A stretch of 7,210 nucleotides of DNA, taken from positions 1-7,210 of the forward strand of contig JAUYSA010000314.1 of assembly GCA_030696545.1 (NCBI GenBank). Direction: 5' to 3'. A program made the position numbers and the translations under genes. Below, in pieces: positions 1-5,597 of this stretch. The notes below the pieces were generated by a model. The model was given only the letters and a program-made list of their open reading frames with translations. It searched no databases and was not told the DNA's origin. The number at the start of each line of letters is the position of its first letter. Positions within the stretch are counted from its first letter, which is position 1. The stretch comes from Hyphomonadaceae bacterium. Its GTDB lineage: Bacteria; Pseudomonadota; Alphaproteobacteria; Caulobacterales; Hyphomonadaceae.

Positions 1-569
1 TCGGCGAGGCGATATTCGTCTTCGGAGTGGAAGGCGGCGCGGCGCGAGATCGCGTTGAGCACGCGCTCAACACCCTCATCATCCTCGACCAGCAGTTGGC
101 CGGTGGAGGCGCCCATGAATACCTTCACGCCGCACACGCCCGGCATCCGCTCCATGATTGGCAGCAGGTCTGTGTTGTCGTGCGTCGCGCCAGCATAGAA
201 TGCGTGATCGGTGTGCATACGGCCTTTGGCGCGCGCGAGCTTGTCTTCCATCATCTCAGGCGTGATGGTGGACGGGTCGGTGTTCGGCATCTCGAACACG
301 GTGGTCACGCCGCCCAGAGCTGCCGAGCGTGAGCCGCTCTCTAGGTCTTCCTTCCATTCGAGACCGGGCTCGCGGAAGTGGACCTGGCTGTCGATCACAC
401 CTGGCAACACGTGCAGGCCGTGCGCCTCGAAGACTTCACCGGCTTGCGAAGCGTCGAACGAGCCTATGCCGGCTATGCGCCCACCCGTCACCGCAACATC
501 CATGACGGCTATGCCGCCCGGCGTTGCTACGTTTCCACCCTTGAGTATCAGATCGAATGTGGGAGGCAT
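1..569 (-). CDS. Dihydroorotase-family amidohydrolase, N-terminal part (runs off left edge)
   Basis: Partial gene; the first 189 residues are visible. It belongs to the cyclic amidohydrolase superfamily (dihydroorotase, allantoinase, hydantoinase), cytosolic metal enzymes that open or close cyclic amides; dihydroorotase makes dihydroorotate for pyrimidine synthesis. The opening (FDLILKGGNVATPGG) is the usual small beta domain. The metal motif PGVIDSQVHFREPG lies at residues 56-69, followed by KEDLESGSRSAALGGVTTV, the substrate-binding EMPNT near 93-97, GVKVFMG with the probable carboxylated Lys149, and His181 in AAFHSEDE. The first histidine of the usual HxH is Gln62; from memory this QVHFREPG form is common in an alphaproteobacterial dihydroorotase subfamily, so it is a variant rather than damage. 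The ATG start has GGAG eight bases upstream. True substrate could be another cyclic ureide, so I do not assign pyrC. Confidence 0.88.
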   Translation of the reverse strand, partial: MPPTFDLILKGGNVATPGGIAVMDVAVTGGRIAGIGSFDASQAGEVFEAHGLHVLPGVIDSQVHFREPGLEWKEDLESGSRSAALGGVTTVFEMPNTDPSTITPEMMEDKLARAKGRMHTDHAFYAGATHDNTDLLPIMERMPGVCGVKVFMGASTGQLLVEDDEGVERVLNAISRRAAFHSEDEYRLA

Positions 570-650
570 TGGACAGCTCCAGAAAGTCTCGCGCTGTCTA
601 GACCCGCAACCCGGATTCTCCAAGCCGGCGCCGCTTTGGCCGGAATCAGA

Positions 651-674
651 AGGGCGACCCTTGCAGGCCGCCCT
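651..674. other. Strong hairpin in the gap between the small membrane gene and the amidohydrolase
   Basis: AGGGCGACC (651-659) pairs with GGCCGCCCT (666-674) over nine positions with one mismatch, which is a G-U wobble when read as minus-strand RNA; the loop has six bases. No T-tract follows on either strand, so it is not a classical intrinsic terminator. It may slow or end minus-strand transcription between the two minus-strand genes, or protect an RNA end. A weaker stem, CCGGC (625-629) with GCCGG (639-643), lies next to it. Confidence 0.4.
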
Positions 675-725
675 CCCGTTCATCACCCGCGCCTTTGCCG
701 GCGTCTATTTCTGGACACGTGCTCG

Positions 726-752
726 CGGGAGGAAAGGCGAAAGCCTCTCCCG
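726..752 (-). terminator. Possible terminator hairpin after the small membrane protein gene
   Basis: Ten bases after the stop codon of the minus-strand small gene lies a two-part stem: CGGGAG (726-731) pairs with CTCCCG (747-752), and AGGC (735-738) with GCCT (743-746), closed by GAAA on the plus strand (TTTC on the minus strand), with a three-base bulge at 732-734. The place is right for a terminator, but the minus strand has no T-run after the stem, so Rho-independent action is uncertain. Confidence 0.4.
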
Positions 753-761
753 CCGGTGCGT

Positions 762-911
762 TCAGGTGTCCAGTTCGTCTTGATACATATCCCCCATCAG
801 GGGACCCTCGGATGAGCTAAGCACCTTGGTCAGGTAGATCAGCAACACAGCGGCGATCACCGCCCAATGCAGCGCAGGATTTTGCGCCGCTTCCACCATC
901 CACTCCCACAT
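762..911 (-). CDS. Small single-pass membrane protein, 49 residues, unknown function
   Basis: A short reading frame beginning MWEWMVEAAQ and ending MYQDELDT. It has one clear hydrophobic stretch, about residues 14-28 (LHWAVIAAVLLIYLT), preceded by an amphipathic start with two Trp and followed by a polar tail with four acidic residues. This is the layout of a small inner-membrane protein with one helix. A purine-rich GGGAG lies about 11 bases before the ATG, a slightly long but acceptable spacing. A hairpin follows the stop, and the gene faces away from the HD-hydrolase gene across a 226-base intergenic region. I do not recognise a family. The hydrophobic helix, ribosome site and downstream hairpin together argue that it is real, but its size makes a chance frame possible. 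Confidence 0.55.
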   Translation of the reverse strand: MWEWMVEAAQNPALHWAVIAAVLLIYLTKVLSSSEGPLMGDMYQDELDT

Positions 912-1137
912 GTCTCGCTGTTCTCCCGCGACTTGTGATCAACATAACGCATGCGAATTAACGAAGCCTCTCGCAAAACTTTCACAGAGGTAACGACGCG
1001 AAATTTTTGCTAGCTTCGTGTGGGCCATTTGGCCGCGACATCCGCACATGGCGGGAGCGTTCTGCACATAACGAACGTGATCCCGACTCTGCGGTTCCGC
1101 TTGCAGGTGAAACAAATTCGATGGCAGGTGCTGGCTT
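912..1137. promoter_or_regulatory. Divergent intergenic region, presumed promoters for both flanking transcripts
   Basis: It separates the minus-strand small membrane gene from the plus-strand HD/phosphatase/regulator cluster and should hold the start sites for both. It includes an AT-rich patch (about 940-1015) in an otherwise GC-rich window. Visible are the short inverted repeat CCTCT (967-971) / AGAGG (986-990) and two copies of ACATAACG (near 942 and 1065). I find no convincing -35/-10 pair and no copy of the TTATGCTCA operator seen before nadA, so exact promoters are not called. Confidence 0.3.
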
Positions 1138-1785
1138 ATGGGAAAGAGCGGATCGAACAACCGCAAGTCACCGCAGGCGCCGGGCTCACCGCGCGCGTGG
1201 CAGCGCATGCTTTCTGGCCGCAGGCTCGACCTGCTCGACCCCTCCCCGCTCGACATCGAGATCGAGGATATCGCGCATGGCCTCGCCCGCGTGGCGCGGT
1301 GGAATGGCCAGACCAAAGGCGAGCACGCCTTTTCCGTGGCGCAGCATTCGGTTCTTGTTGAAGCCGTTGTTGGCCAGCTCTGGCCGGCCACATCGGCGGC
1401 CGATCTCCTCGGCGCGCTGCTGCATGATGCACCCGAGTATGTGATCGGCGACATGATCTCGCCGTTCAAGACAGCGCTGGGCGTTGATTACCGCCAGTTC
1501 GAGGGCCGGCTCGAAGCCGCCATCAGGCTCCGCTTCGGCCTGACACCGCATATGAGCGACGAGACGAAGGCGCGGGTGAAACAGGCTGACCAGTTCTCTG
1601 CCTTTTACGAGGCCACCCGGCTGGCAGGCTTTGATATCGACGAGGCTCTGCAGTTCTTTGGCGCTCCGCCGCCCGGCCCTGCTCCCGACATGACCCCCAT
1701 GTCGCCGATAGATGCCCAGGCACTTTTCCTGCGGCGTTTCGAGACGCTGATCGCAGAGGTCGATGCGGACCGGGGAAAAGGCTAG
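1138..1785 (+). CDS. HD-domain phosphohydrolase (YfbR-like HD family)
   Basis: A 215-residue soluble protein of the HD superfamily, metal-dependent phosphohydrolases; the best studied relative, YfbR, removes phosphate from deoxynucleoside 5'-monophosphates. Candidate metal ligands in order are His63 in GEHAFSVAQH, the His96-Asp97 pair in LLHDAPEYVIGDM, and Asp151 in VKQADQ, with the conserved Glu100 and Asp105 beside the HD pair. The segment RMLSGRRLDLLDPSPLDIEIEDIAHGLARVARWNGQT (about 23-59) is the typical N-terminal region of the alphaproteobacterial group. The start at 1138 has AGGTG seven bases upstream; an internal ATG at 1207 (residue 24) would cut into the conserved segment and is less likely. 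First gene of a three-gene cluster, ending nine bases before the next start. Substrate in this subfamily is unknown to me; a nucleotide is an inference. Confidence 0.85.
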   Translation: MGKSGSNNRKSPQAPGSPRAWQRMLSGRRLDLLDPSPLDIEIEDIAHGLARVARWNGQTKGEHAFSVAQHSVLVEAVVGQLWPATSAADLLGALLHDAPEYVIGDMISPFKTALGVDYRQFEGRLEAAIRLRFGLTPHMSDETKARVKQADQFSAFYEATRLAGFDIDEALQFFGAPPPGPAPDMTPMSPIDAQALFLRRFETLIAEVDADRGKG

Positions 1786-1794
1786 TCTGGCGTC

Positions 1795-2319
1795 ATGACG
1801 ATCTGGATCTGCTCCCTCGAAGCCGCCCCCGAGATGGCCCAAAAGCTAAAGCCGTCGCGGGTGGTTAGCCTGCTGAGTCCTTACGATTCCTTTCCAACCT
1901 TCGCCGGGCTGGGAAATGACCTGCATCTGCAGGTGGCCATTCACGACATCGCCGCCGATATCGGCGATTGGCAGGCGCCGGCCCAGACCGATGCGGAGCG
2001 CGTGATCCGCTTCGTGGAGGCTTGGGACAAGGCCGCACCGATGCTGATCCATTGCTGGGCCGGGATTTCGCGCTCGACCGCCAGCGCATTCATCACGGCC
2101 TGCGTCCACAACCCGTCCACGGATGAAGAAGAGATCGCGTGGGCGATCCGCAACGCCTCCCCTACCGCTTCGCCGAACGTCCGGCTGATCGCCCATGCCG
2201 ATGCCCTGCTCGGACGTGGCGGGCGCATGTCGAAAGCTGTCGAGGCGATCGGACGCGGCGCGGTCTCCGATGAGGCGCGGGCGTTCTCCATTCCGTCATC
2301 CTATGGCGGCCCTGCATGA
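1795..2319 (+). CDS. Dual-specificity / tyrosine-phosphatase-like protein
   Basis: A 174-residue cytosolic protein with the Cys-based phosphatase loop at residues 86-94, HCWAGISRS, matching HCxxGxxR-S/T: Cys87 would be the nucleophile and Arg93 would bind phosphate. The short size and the absence of other domains fit a minimal dual-specificity-type fold. A general acid may be among Asp51, Asp55 or Asp58 in the HDIAADIGDW loop, but this is not certain. Many bacterial members of this group act on phospho-protein, nucleotide or phospholipid substrates, and sequence alone does not decide. It starts nine bases after the HD gene, with no good ribosome site, and its last codon overlaps the ATG of the regulator by four bases (ATGA), so it is very likely translated together with both neighbours. 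Confidence 0.82.
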   Translation: MTIWICSLEAAPEMAQKLKPSRVVSLLSPYDSFPTFAGLGNDLHLQVAIHDIAADIGDWQAPAQTDAERVIRFVEAWDKAAPMLIHCWAGISRSTASAFITACVHNPSTDEEEIAWAIRNASPTASPNVRLIAHADALLGRGGRMSKAVEAIGRGAVSDEARAFSIPSSYGGPA

Positions 2320-3269
2320 CGACGCCGATCGCCGTTGGCCTGTCTGCCGTGATCGTGGCTGCGGACGCGAATGCGCCCTACGCGCTGGCGACACGTCACG
2401 CCGATGGCGCAACCGGCCTGCCGCATGGACGCTTTGATCCTGCAGGCCACCGGACCTTTGAGCTGGGCCTGCGCGACTGGGTGCGCGCGCAGACCGGCTT
2501 TGAACCTGGCTATGTCGAACAGCTGTACACTTTCGGAGACCTTGGCCGCGAGCTGCCGCTGGCCGAACTCGATGATGCGCCGACGGACGCGAGGCTTATC
2601 TCCGTGGGCTATCTGGGGCTCACGCCGGAGCGCACGGACATCTCGGCGTTCGACGCTGTGTGGCGCGACTGGCATCGGTATTTCCCGTGGGAAGACCATC
2701 GCAAGGGGCGGCCGGATATAATCAATCATGCGATCGCGCCCGCCCTGCTCAACTGGGCTGATGCAGGAGGCAAGAACGCGACCGCGCGAACATCGCGCAT
2801 CCACATCGCCTTCGGTCTCGACAACCAGCCCTGGATCGAGGAGCGGACGCTGGAGCGGTATGAGCTTCTCTATGAAGCTGGCCTTGCGCCGGAGGCTGCG
2901 CGCGATGGCGGGCGCAAGAGCCTGAAAGCGCCGGCTGAAGCGCTGGGCGAGCCGATGATTTCCGATCACCGCCGAATCCTCGCGACAGCCATCGGGCGGC
3001 TGCGCGGCAAGATCAAATACCGTCCGGTCGTGTTTGAACTGATGCCCGACAAGTTCACCCTGCTCGACCTGCAGAAGGTGGTCGAAGCGCTGCTGGGCCA
3101 GCCGCTGCACAAGCAGAATTTCCGGCGGTCGCTGGATCGGTCGGAACTTGTCGTCGGGCTGGGAAGCTTCACCCAGGCGACTGGCGGACGTCCCGCCGAA
3201 CTCTTCCGCTTTCGCCGCGAGGCGCTGCGTGAGGGGCATGTTTCAGGCGTGCAGACGCCTCGCGGCTAG
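2316..3269 (+). CDS. Nudix-related transcriptional regulator of NAD biosynthesis (NrtR/NadQ type)
   Basis: A 317-residue protein. Residues about 5-125 resemble a Nudix fold, and about 228-302 (KIKYRPVVFELMPDKF, then TLLDLQKVVEALLGQPL, KQNFRR and GRPAELFRFR) match the winged-helix DNA-binding part of NrtR, a family that controls NAD biosynthesis and senses ADP-ribose or related ligands. The Nudix box is degenerate: at 54-62 (DWVRAQTGF) the expected R-E-U-x-E-E-x-G-U keeps only the late Gly and hydrophobic positions, so hydrolase activity is unlikely and ligand sensing is the probable role. Its position just before nadA-nadB-nadC supports control of NAD genes. Alphaproteobacteria are reported to have a distinct NAD regulator called NadQ; which label is correct needs family comparison, so no symbol is given. 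ATGA overlap with the upstream phosphatase suggests coupled translation. Confidence 0.83.
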   Translation: MTTPIAVGLSAVIVAADANAPYALATRHADGATGLPHGRFDPAGHRTFELGLRDWVRAQTGFEPGYVEQLYTFGDLGRELPLAELDDAPTDARLISVGYLGLTPERTDISAFDAVWRDWHRYFPWEDHRKGRPDIINHAIAPALLNWADAGGKNATARTSRIHIAFGLDNQPWIEERTLERYELLYEAGLAPEAARDGGRKSLKAPAEALGEPMISDHRRILATAIGRLRGKIKYRPVVFELMPDKFTLLDLQKVVEALLGQPLHKQNFRRSLDRSELVVGLGSFTQATGGRPAELFRFRREALREGHVSGVQTPRG

Positions 3270-3300
3270 CTTTGACCGGCAGATTATTCCTCTCGACGAA

Positions 3301-3330
3301 ATGACGGTTTTATGAGAACCTAGTTATGCT
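3301..3330 (+). promoter_or_regulatory. Candidate promoter P1 for the nadA operon
   Basis: ATGACG (3301-3306) as -35 (four of six to TTGACA) and TATGCT (3325-3330) as -10 (four of six to TATAAT), 18 bases apart. The -10 lies inside the first inverted repeat, which would place a bound repressor over RNA polymerase. If it is used, the transcript would have to pass the terminator at 3368-3392 to reach nadA. Confidence 0.3.
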
Positions 3331-3344
3331 CAAGTTGAGCTTAA
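3324..3344. promoter_or_regulatory. Operator-like inverted repeat 1 upstream of nadA
   Basis: A 21-bp palindrome with left arm TTATGCTCA (3324-3332), centre AGT and right arm TGAGCTTAA (3336-3344). All pairs around the centre at 3334 match except one (3327/3341). The left arm is identical to that of the second repeat, 79 bp downstream. The shape suits a dimeric winged-helix repressor; the NAD regulator encoded just upstream is the natural candidate. Confidence 0.7.
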
Positions 3345-3367
3345 GTGGGGCTATCGAACCGGAGACC

Positions 3368-3392
3368 GCCTTTCCATTGAAAGGCATTTTTT
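3368..3392 (+). terminator. Intrinsic (Rho-independent) terminator in the nadA leader
   Basis: GCCTTTC (3368-3374) and GAAAGGC (3379-3385) form a perfect seven-base-pair stem with a CATT loop, followed by one A and six T (3387-3392). It lies 99 bases after the regulator's stop codon and 70 bases before the nadA start codon. The simple reading is the end of the HD/phosphatase/regulator transcript. Because it lies between the two operator repeats, a role as a leader attenuator for nadA cannot be excluded. Confidence 0.78.
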
Positions 3393-3406
3393 CGGGCCCA
3401 CCTTAT
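3377..3406 (+). promoter_or_regulatory. Candidate promoter P2 for the nadA operon
   Basis: TTGAAA (3377-3382, five of six to TTGACA) as -35 and CCTTAT (3401-3406, three of six) as -10, 18 bases apart. The -35 shares bases with the loop and 3' arm of the terminator, and the -10 overlaps the start of the second inverted repeat. It lies mostly downstream of the terminator, so transcripts from it would reach nadA freely. The -10 is weak. Confidence 0.28.
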
Positions 3407-3423
3407 GCTCACACTGAGCAAAA
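3403..3423. promoter_or_regulatory. Operator-like inverted repeat 2 upstream of nadA
   Basis: Left arm TTATGCTCA (3403-3411), centre CAC, right arm TGAGCAAAA (3415-3423); TGCTCA and TGAGCA mirror each other exactly. It shares the full nine-base left arm and TGAGC of the right arm with repeat 1. It ends 38 bases before the nadA ATG and 25 bases before its ribosome site, so it would sit over or just after a promoter. Its position inside the longer open frame that begins at 3405 is one reason to prefer the later nadA start. Confidence 0.7.
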
Positions 3424-3461
3424 GGGCGTTCCCCGCCCTGCCTGAGCTGGAGGGACCGAGA

Positions 3462-4604
3462 ATGGCCCGCGTTATCGAATTTGGCCCTGGCTGTGATGTG
3501 CCCGTCGCCCGCCGCCGCCCGTCGGCTTCGGAAGCGCGTGGGCTTGCATACGATGCCGAGGTGAAGGCCGCTACGGATCCGCTTTATCCGCTGATCAAGG
3601 ACTTCGTGACGCCGATGGAGTGGCCCGCCATCGCGCCGCTGGTGTTCCATATCAACAAGCTCAAGAAACAGCGCGACGCCGTGATCCTCGCGCACAACTA
3701 CATGACCCCCGACGTGTTCGCGCTGGTGGGCGATTTCCGTGGGGATTCGCTGCAGCTTGCCCGCGAAGCGGCGACCACAAGCGCCAAGGTGATCGTCCAG
3801 GCGGGTGTCCACTTCATGGCCGAAACCTCGAAAATCCTGAGCCCAGACAAGACGGTGCTTATCCCTGACATGCGTGCGGGTTGCTCGTTGGCATCCTCGA
3901 TCACAGGCGAGGACGTGCGCCTGATCCGCAAGAAATACCCCGGCCTGCCGATCGTCACTTACGTGAACACGACGGCGGACGTGAAAGCCGAATGCGACAT
4001 TACCTGCACGTCGTCGAACGCGACGCAGGTAGTGGAACATGTCGCCCGGGTCTGGGACGTCGATCAGGTCGTCATGGTTCCGGACGAGTTTCTGGCCCGG
4101 AACGTGGCCGCCAACACGGATATCAAGATCATCGCGTGGAAGGGTCATTGCGAGGTCCACGAGAAGTTTACCGGCGAGGATGTGCGGCAAATCCGTGACG
4201 CGCACCCGGGAACCATTGTGCTGGCGCACCCGGAATGTCCTCCAGATGTCCTTGAAGAAGCCGACTTTGCGGGCTCAACATCTGCCCTGTCGGCACACGT
4301 GAAGGAATCAGGCGCCCGGAAGGTCGTCCTCCTGACCGAGTGTTCGATGAGCGATAACGTCGCCGCGGACAATCCCGGCGTGGAGTTTGTGAAGCCATGC
4401 AACCTGTGCCCGCACATGAAGCGCATCTCGCTGGAGAACATCTACGACGCGCTCCTGAACATGAAACACGAGGTGACAGTGCCGGAGGACGTTCGCGTTC
4501 GCGCCAAGGCGGCGATCGACGCGATGCTGGCCCTGCCCAAGCCCAAAGTGTTTCCGAAGTTCAAGGTCGGAGCCGGCGTGTTCGAGCCGGTCGAGATCAT
4601 ATGA
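3462..4604 (+). CDS. nadA: Quinolinate synthase NadA
   Basis: Condenses iminoaspartate (from NadB) with dihydroxyacetone phosphate to give quinolinate, in the cytosol, using an oxygen-sensitive [4Fe-4S] cluster. The 380-residue protein shows the family's marks in order: ILAHNYM (75-81), GDSLQLA (94-100), AGCSLASS with Cys141, VTYVNTTADVKA (165-176), CTSSNA (182-187), GHCEVHE with Cys230, AHPECPPDV (255-263), LTECSM (291-296) and the CNLCPHMK motif at 313-320. By comparison with characterised NadA, Cys141, Cys230 and Cys316 are the likely cluster ligands. The open frame extends upstream to an ATG at 3405, but the ATG at 3462 has an excellent GGAGGG seven bases before it and leaves the operator repeat outside the gene, so I chose it. 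An N-terminal stretch of about 50 residues precedes the conserved core. Its stop overlaps the next gene's ATG by four bases. Confidence 0.96.
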   Translation: MARVIEFGPGCDVPVARRRPSASEARGLAYDAEVKAATDPLYPLIKDFVTPMEWPAIAPLVFHINKLKKQRDAVILAHNYMTPDVFALVGDFRGDSLQLAREAATTSAKVIVQAGVHFMAETSKILSPDKTVLIPDMRAGCSLASSITGEDVRLIRKKYPGLPIVTYVNTTADVKAECDITCTSSNATQVVEHVARVWDVDQVVMVPDEFLARNVAANTDIKIIAWKGHCEVHEKFTGEDVRQIRDAHPGTIVLAHPECPPDVLEEADFAGSTSALSAHVKESGARKVVLLTECSMSDNVAADNPGVEFVKPCNLCPHMKRISLENIYDALLNMKHEVTVPEDVRVRAKAAIDAMLALPKPKVFPKFKVGAGVFEPVEII

Positions 4605-5080
4605 CCTTCAAGCCGCTCAAACGTCTGGCTGCGATCTTCGGCTGCACGATGGTGCTCGCCGCGGCGATGCCGGCGTTCGCGGACGACATTGCGGGCGACT
4701 GGTTGTTCGACACGTCGAAATTCGCGGACAATGACTGCCAGATCAACGGCCGCATGACGTTCACGGCGACGAAGGTGAAGAACACCTACACCTGCCTGTT
4801 CGTGTCCGAGCAGATCTGCGGAAAGCTGAACGGCAATCTCTATATCCGCGTGCAGCAATCCTGCACCGCGCAGCGCATCGGCAAGCAGGTCGCGATCAAG
4901 TCGAAGGTCGCAAAAGTGGAAGAGCGCAGGCCTGCGATCGCCTTCCCAGAAGACTGGTATCTCGCTGACAACTTCATCGTGCAGCTCTCTAACAACAAGG
5001 CGGAGATGAATGGCGAGCACTATGACGAGCAGCGCAACCTGAAAGCGCGCTTCTGGCGCGATGTGGAGCTGGTAGGATAG
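4601..5080 (+). CDS. Secreted four-cysteine protein of unknown function (paralogue A)
   Basis: A 159-residue protein not recognised as a named family. It begins with a typical Sec signal peptide: basic start (MTFKPLKR), hydrophobic core, and a likely cut after AMPAFA near residue 27, giving a periplasmic or exported product of about 132 residues. The mature part starts near GDWLFDT and has exactly four cysteines (46, 65, 73, 88), suggesting two disulfides. Cysteine spacing and several segments (YxCxF, QSCxA, a final Leu-[VI]-Gly) match the following gene, so the two are paralogues. No lipobox is seen. The ATG overlaps the nadA stop (ATGA), so it is in the nad operon and probably translationally coupled to nadA. 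Why an exported protein sits there is not known; it may use the operon only for co-expression. Confidence 0.8.
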   Translation: MTFKPLKRLAAIFGCTMVLAAAMPAFADDIAGDWLFDTSKFADNDCQINGRMTFTATKVKNTYTCLFVSEQICGKLNGNLYIRVQQSCTAQRIGKQVAIKSKVAKVEERRPAIAFPEDWYLADNFIVQLSNNKAEMNGEHYDEQRNLKARFWRDVELVG

Positions 5081-5101
5081 CATGACGATGGCGGGGACGG
5101 G

Positions 5102-5590
5102 ATGAAGCATACTCAGCGCCTCGGTCTCGCCGCCGTTCTCGTCTGCCTTGCAACAACGCCAATCCTGCCAAGCGCGCACGCGCAGCTCAGGCAGGCGCCC
5201 GTGCCTGTAGGAAGCTGGGGCTTCGAGACAGAGCCGATGGGCTTTGGTTGCACGCTGTCTGGCGACATGACGATCACGCAGACGGGCGATAAATCCTACA
5301 AGTGTGCGTTCGAGGCCGTCTGGGCCTGCAAGCTTCGCATGCCGAAGGCTGTCCACACGGAGCAGAGCTGCATCGCCACGCAGTCTGGCCAGCAAGTCAT
5401 CATCACGAGCCGCATCGACAAGATTTCCAGGGTCGACCCGGCGATGATGATGGAGACGATGAAGGCCAACTACGCGGCCGACCATTTCAACGTGACGATC
5501 AACTGGCGTGGCGACGAGATGGATGGAATTTTCAAATCGTATGGCCAGGCTCCCGTGAAATTCCGCAAGCGTCTGGACCTGATCGGATGA
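5102..5590 (+). CDS. Secreted four-cysteine protein of unknown function (paralogue B)
   Basis: A 162-residue protein related to the preceding one. Signal peptide MKHTQRLGLAAVLVCLATTP and onward, with a likely cut after PSAHA near residue 27. The mature domain starts near VGSWGFET and its cysteines 50, 68, 76 and 90 are spaced 18/8/14, against 19/8/15 in paralogue A. Shared landmarks are G-x-W-x-F near the mature start, YKCAF, TEQSC, GQQV, a Tyr-x-Ala-Asp-x-Phe segment (124-129), and the C-terminal LDLIG. Between them the pair look distant, roughly a quarter to a third identical by eye, so the duplication is old. It starts 21 bases after paralogue A and ends seven bases before nadB. The purine-rich GCGGGGACGGG before the ATG is a weak ribosome site. 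Function unknown. Confidence 0.8.
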   Translation: MKHTQRLGLAAVLVCLATTPILPSAHAQLRQAPVPVGSWGFETEPMGFGCTLSGDMTITQTGDKSYKCAFEAVWACKLRMPKAVHTEQSCIATQSGQQVIITSRIDKISRVDPAMMMETMKANYAADHFNVTINWRGDEMDGIFKSYGQAPVKFRKRLDLIG

Positions 5591-5597
5591 TGACCCC

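Noticed and set aside
942..1073. Two copies of ACATAACG and the short inverted repeat CCTCT/AGAGG, considered as operators for the divergent genes.
   Set aside because: The repeats are short, not symmetric to each other, and unlike the operators before nadA; chance is a fair explanation.
3245..3260. Perfect 6-bp hairpin AGGCGT / ACGCCT at the end of the regulator gene, considered as its terminator.
   Set aside because: It lies inside the last coding codons and has no T-run after it; the stem at 3368-3392 is a far better terminator.
3272..3300. TTGACC at 3272-3277 as a -35 element.
   Set aside because: No acceptable -10 lies 16-19 bases downstream.
3421..3428. AAAGGGCG after operator 2, considered as an antiterminator arm pairing with CGCCTTT of the terminator stem.
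   Set aside because: Pairing needs a bulge, and it is transcribed after the T-run, too late to prevent termination.
5082..5105. Seven-codon mini frame between the two secreted-protein genes, whose stop overlaps the start of the second; considered as a leader peptide for coupling.
   Set aside because: Too short to separate from chance, with no ribosome site of its own.
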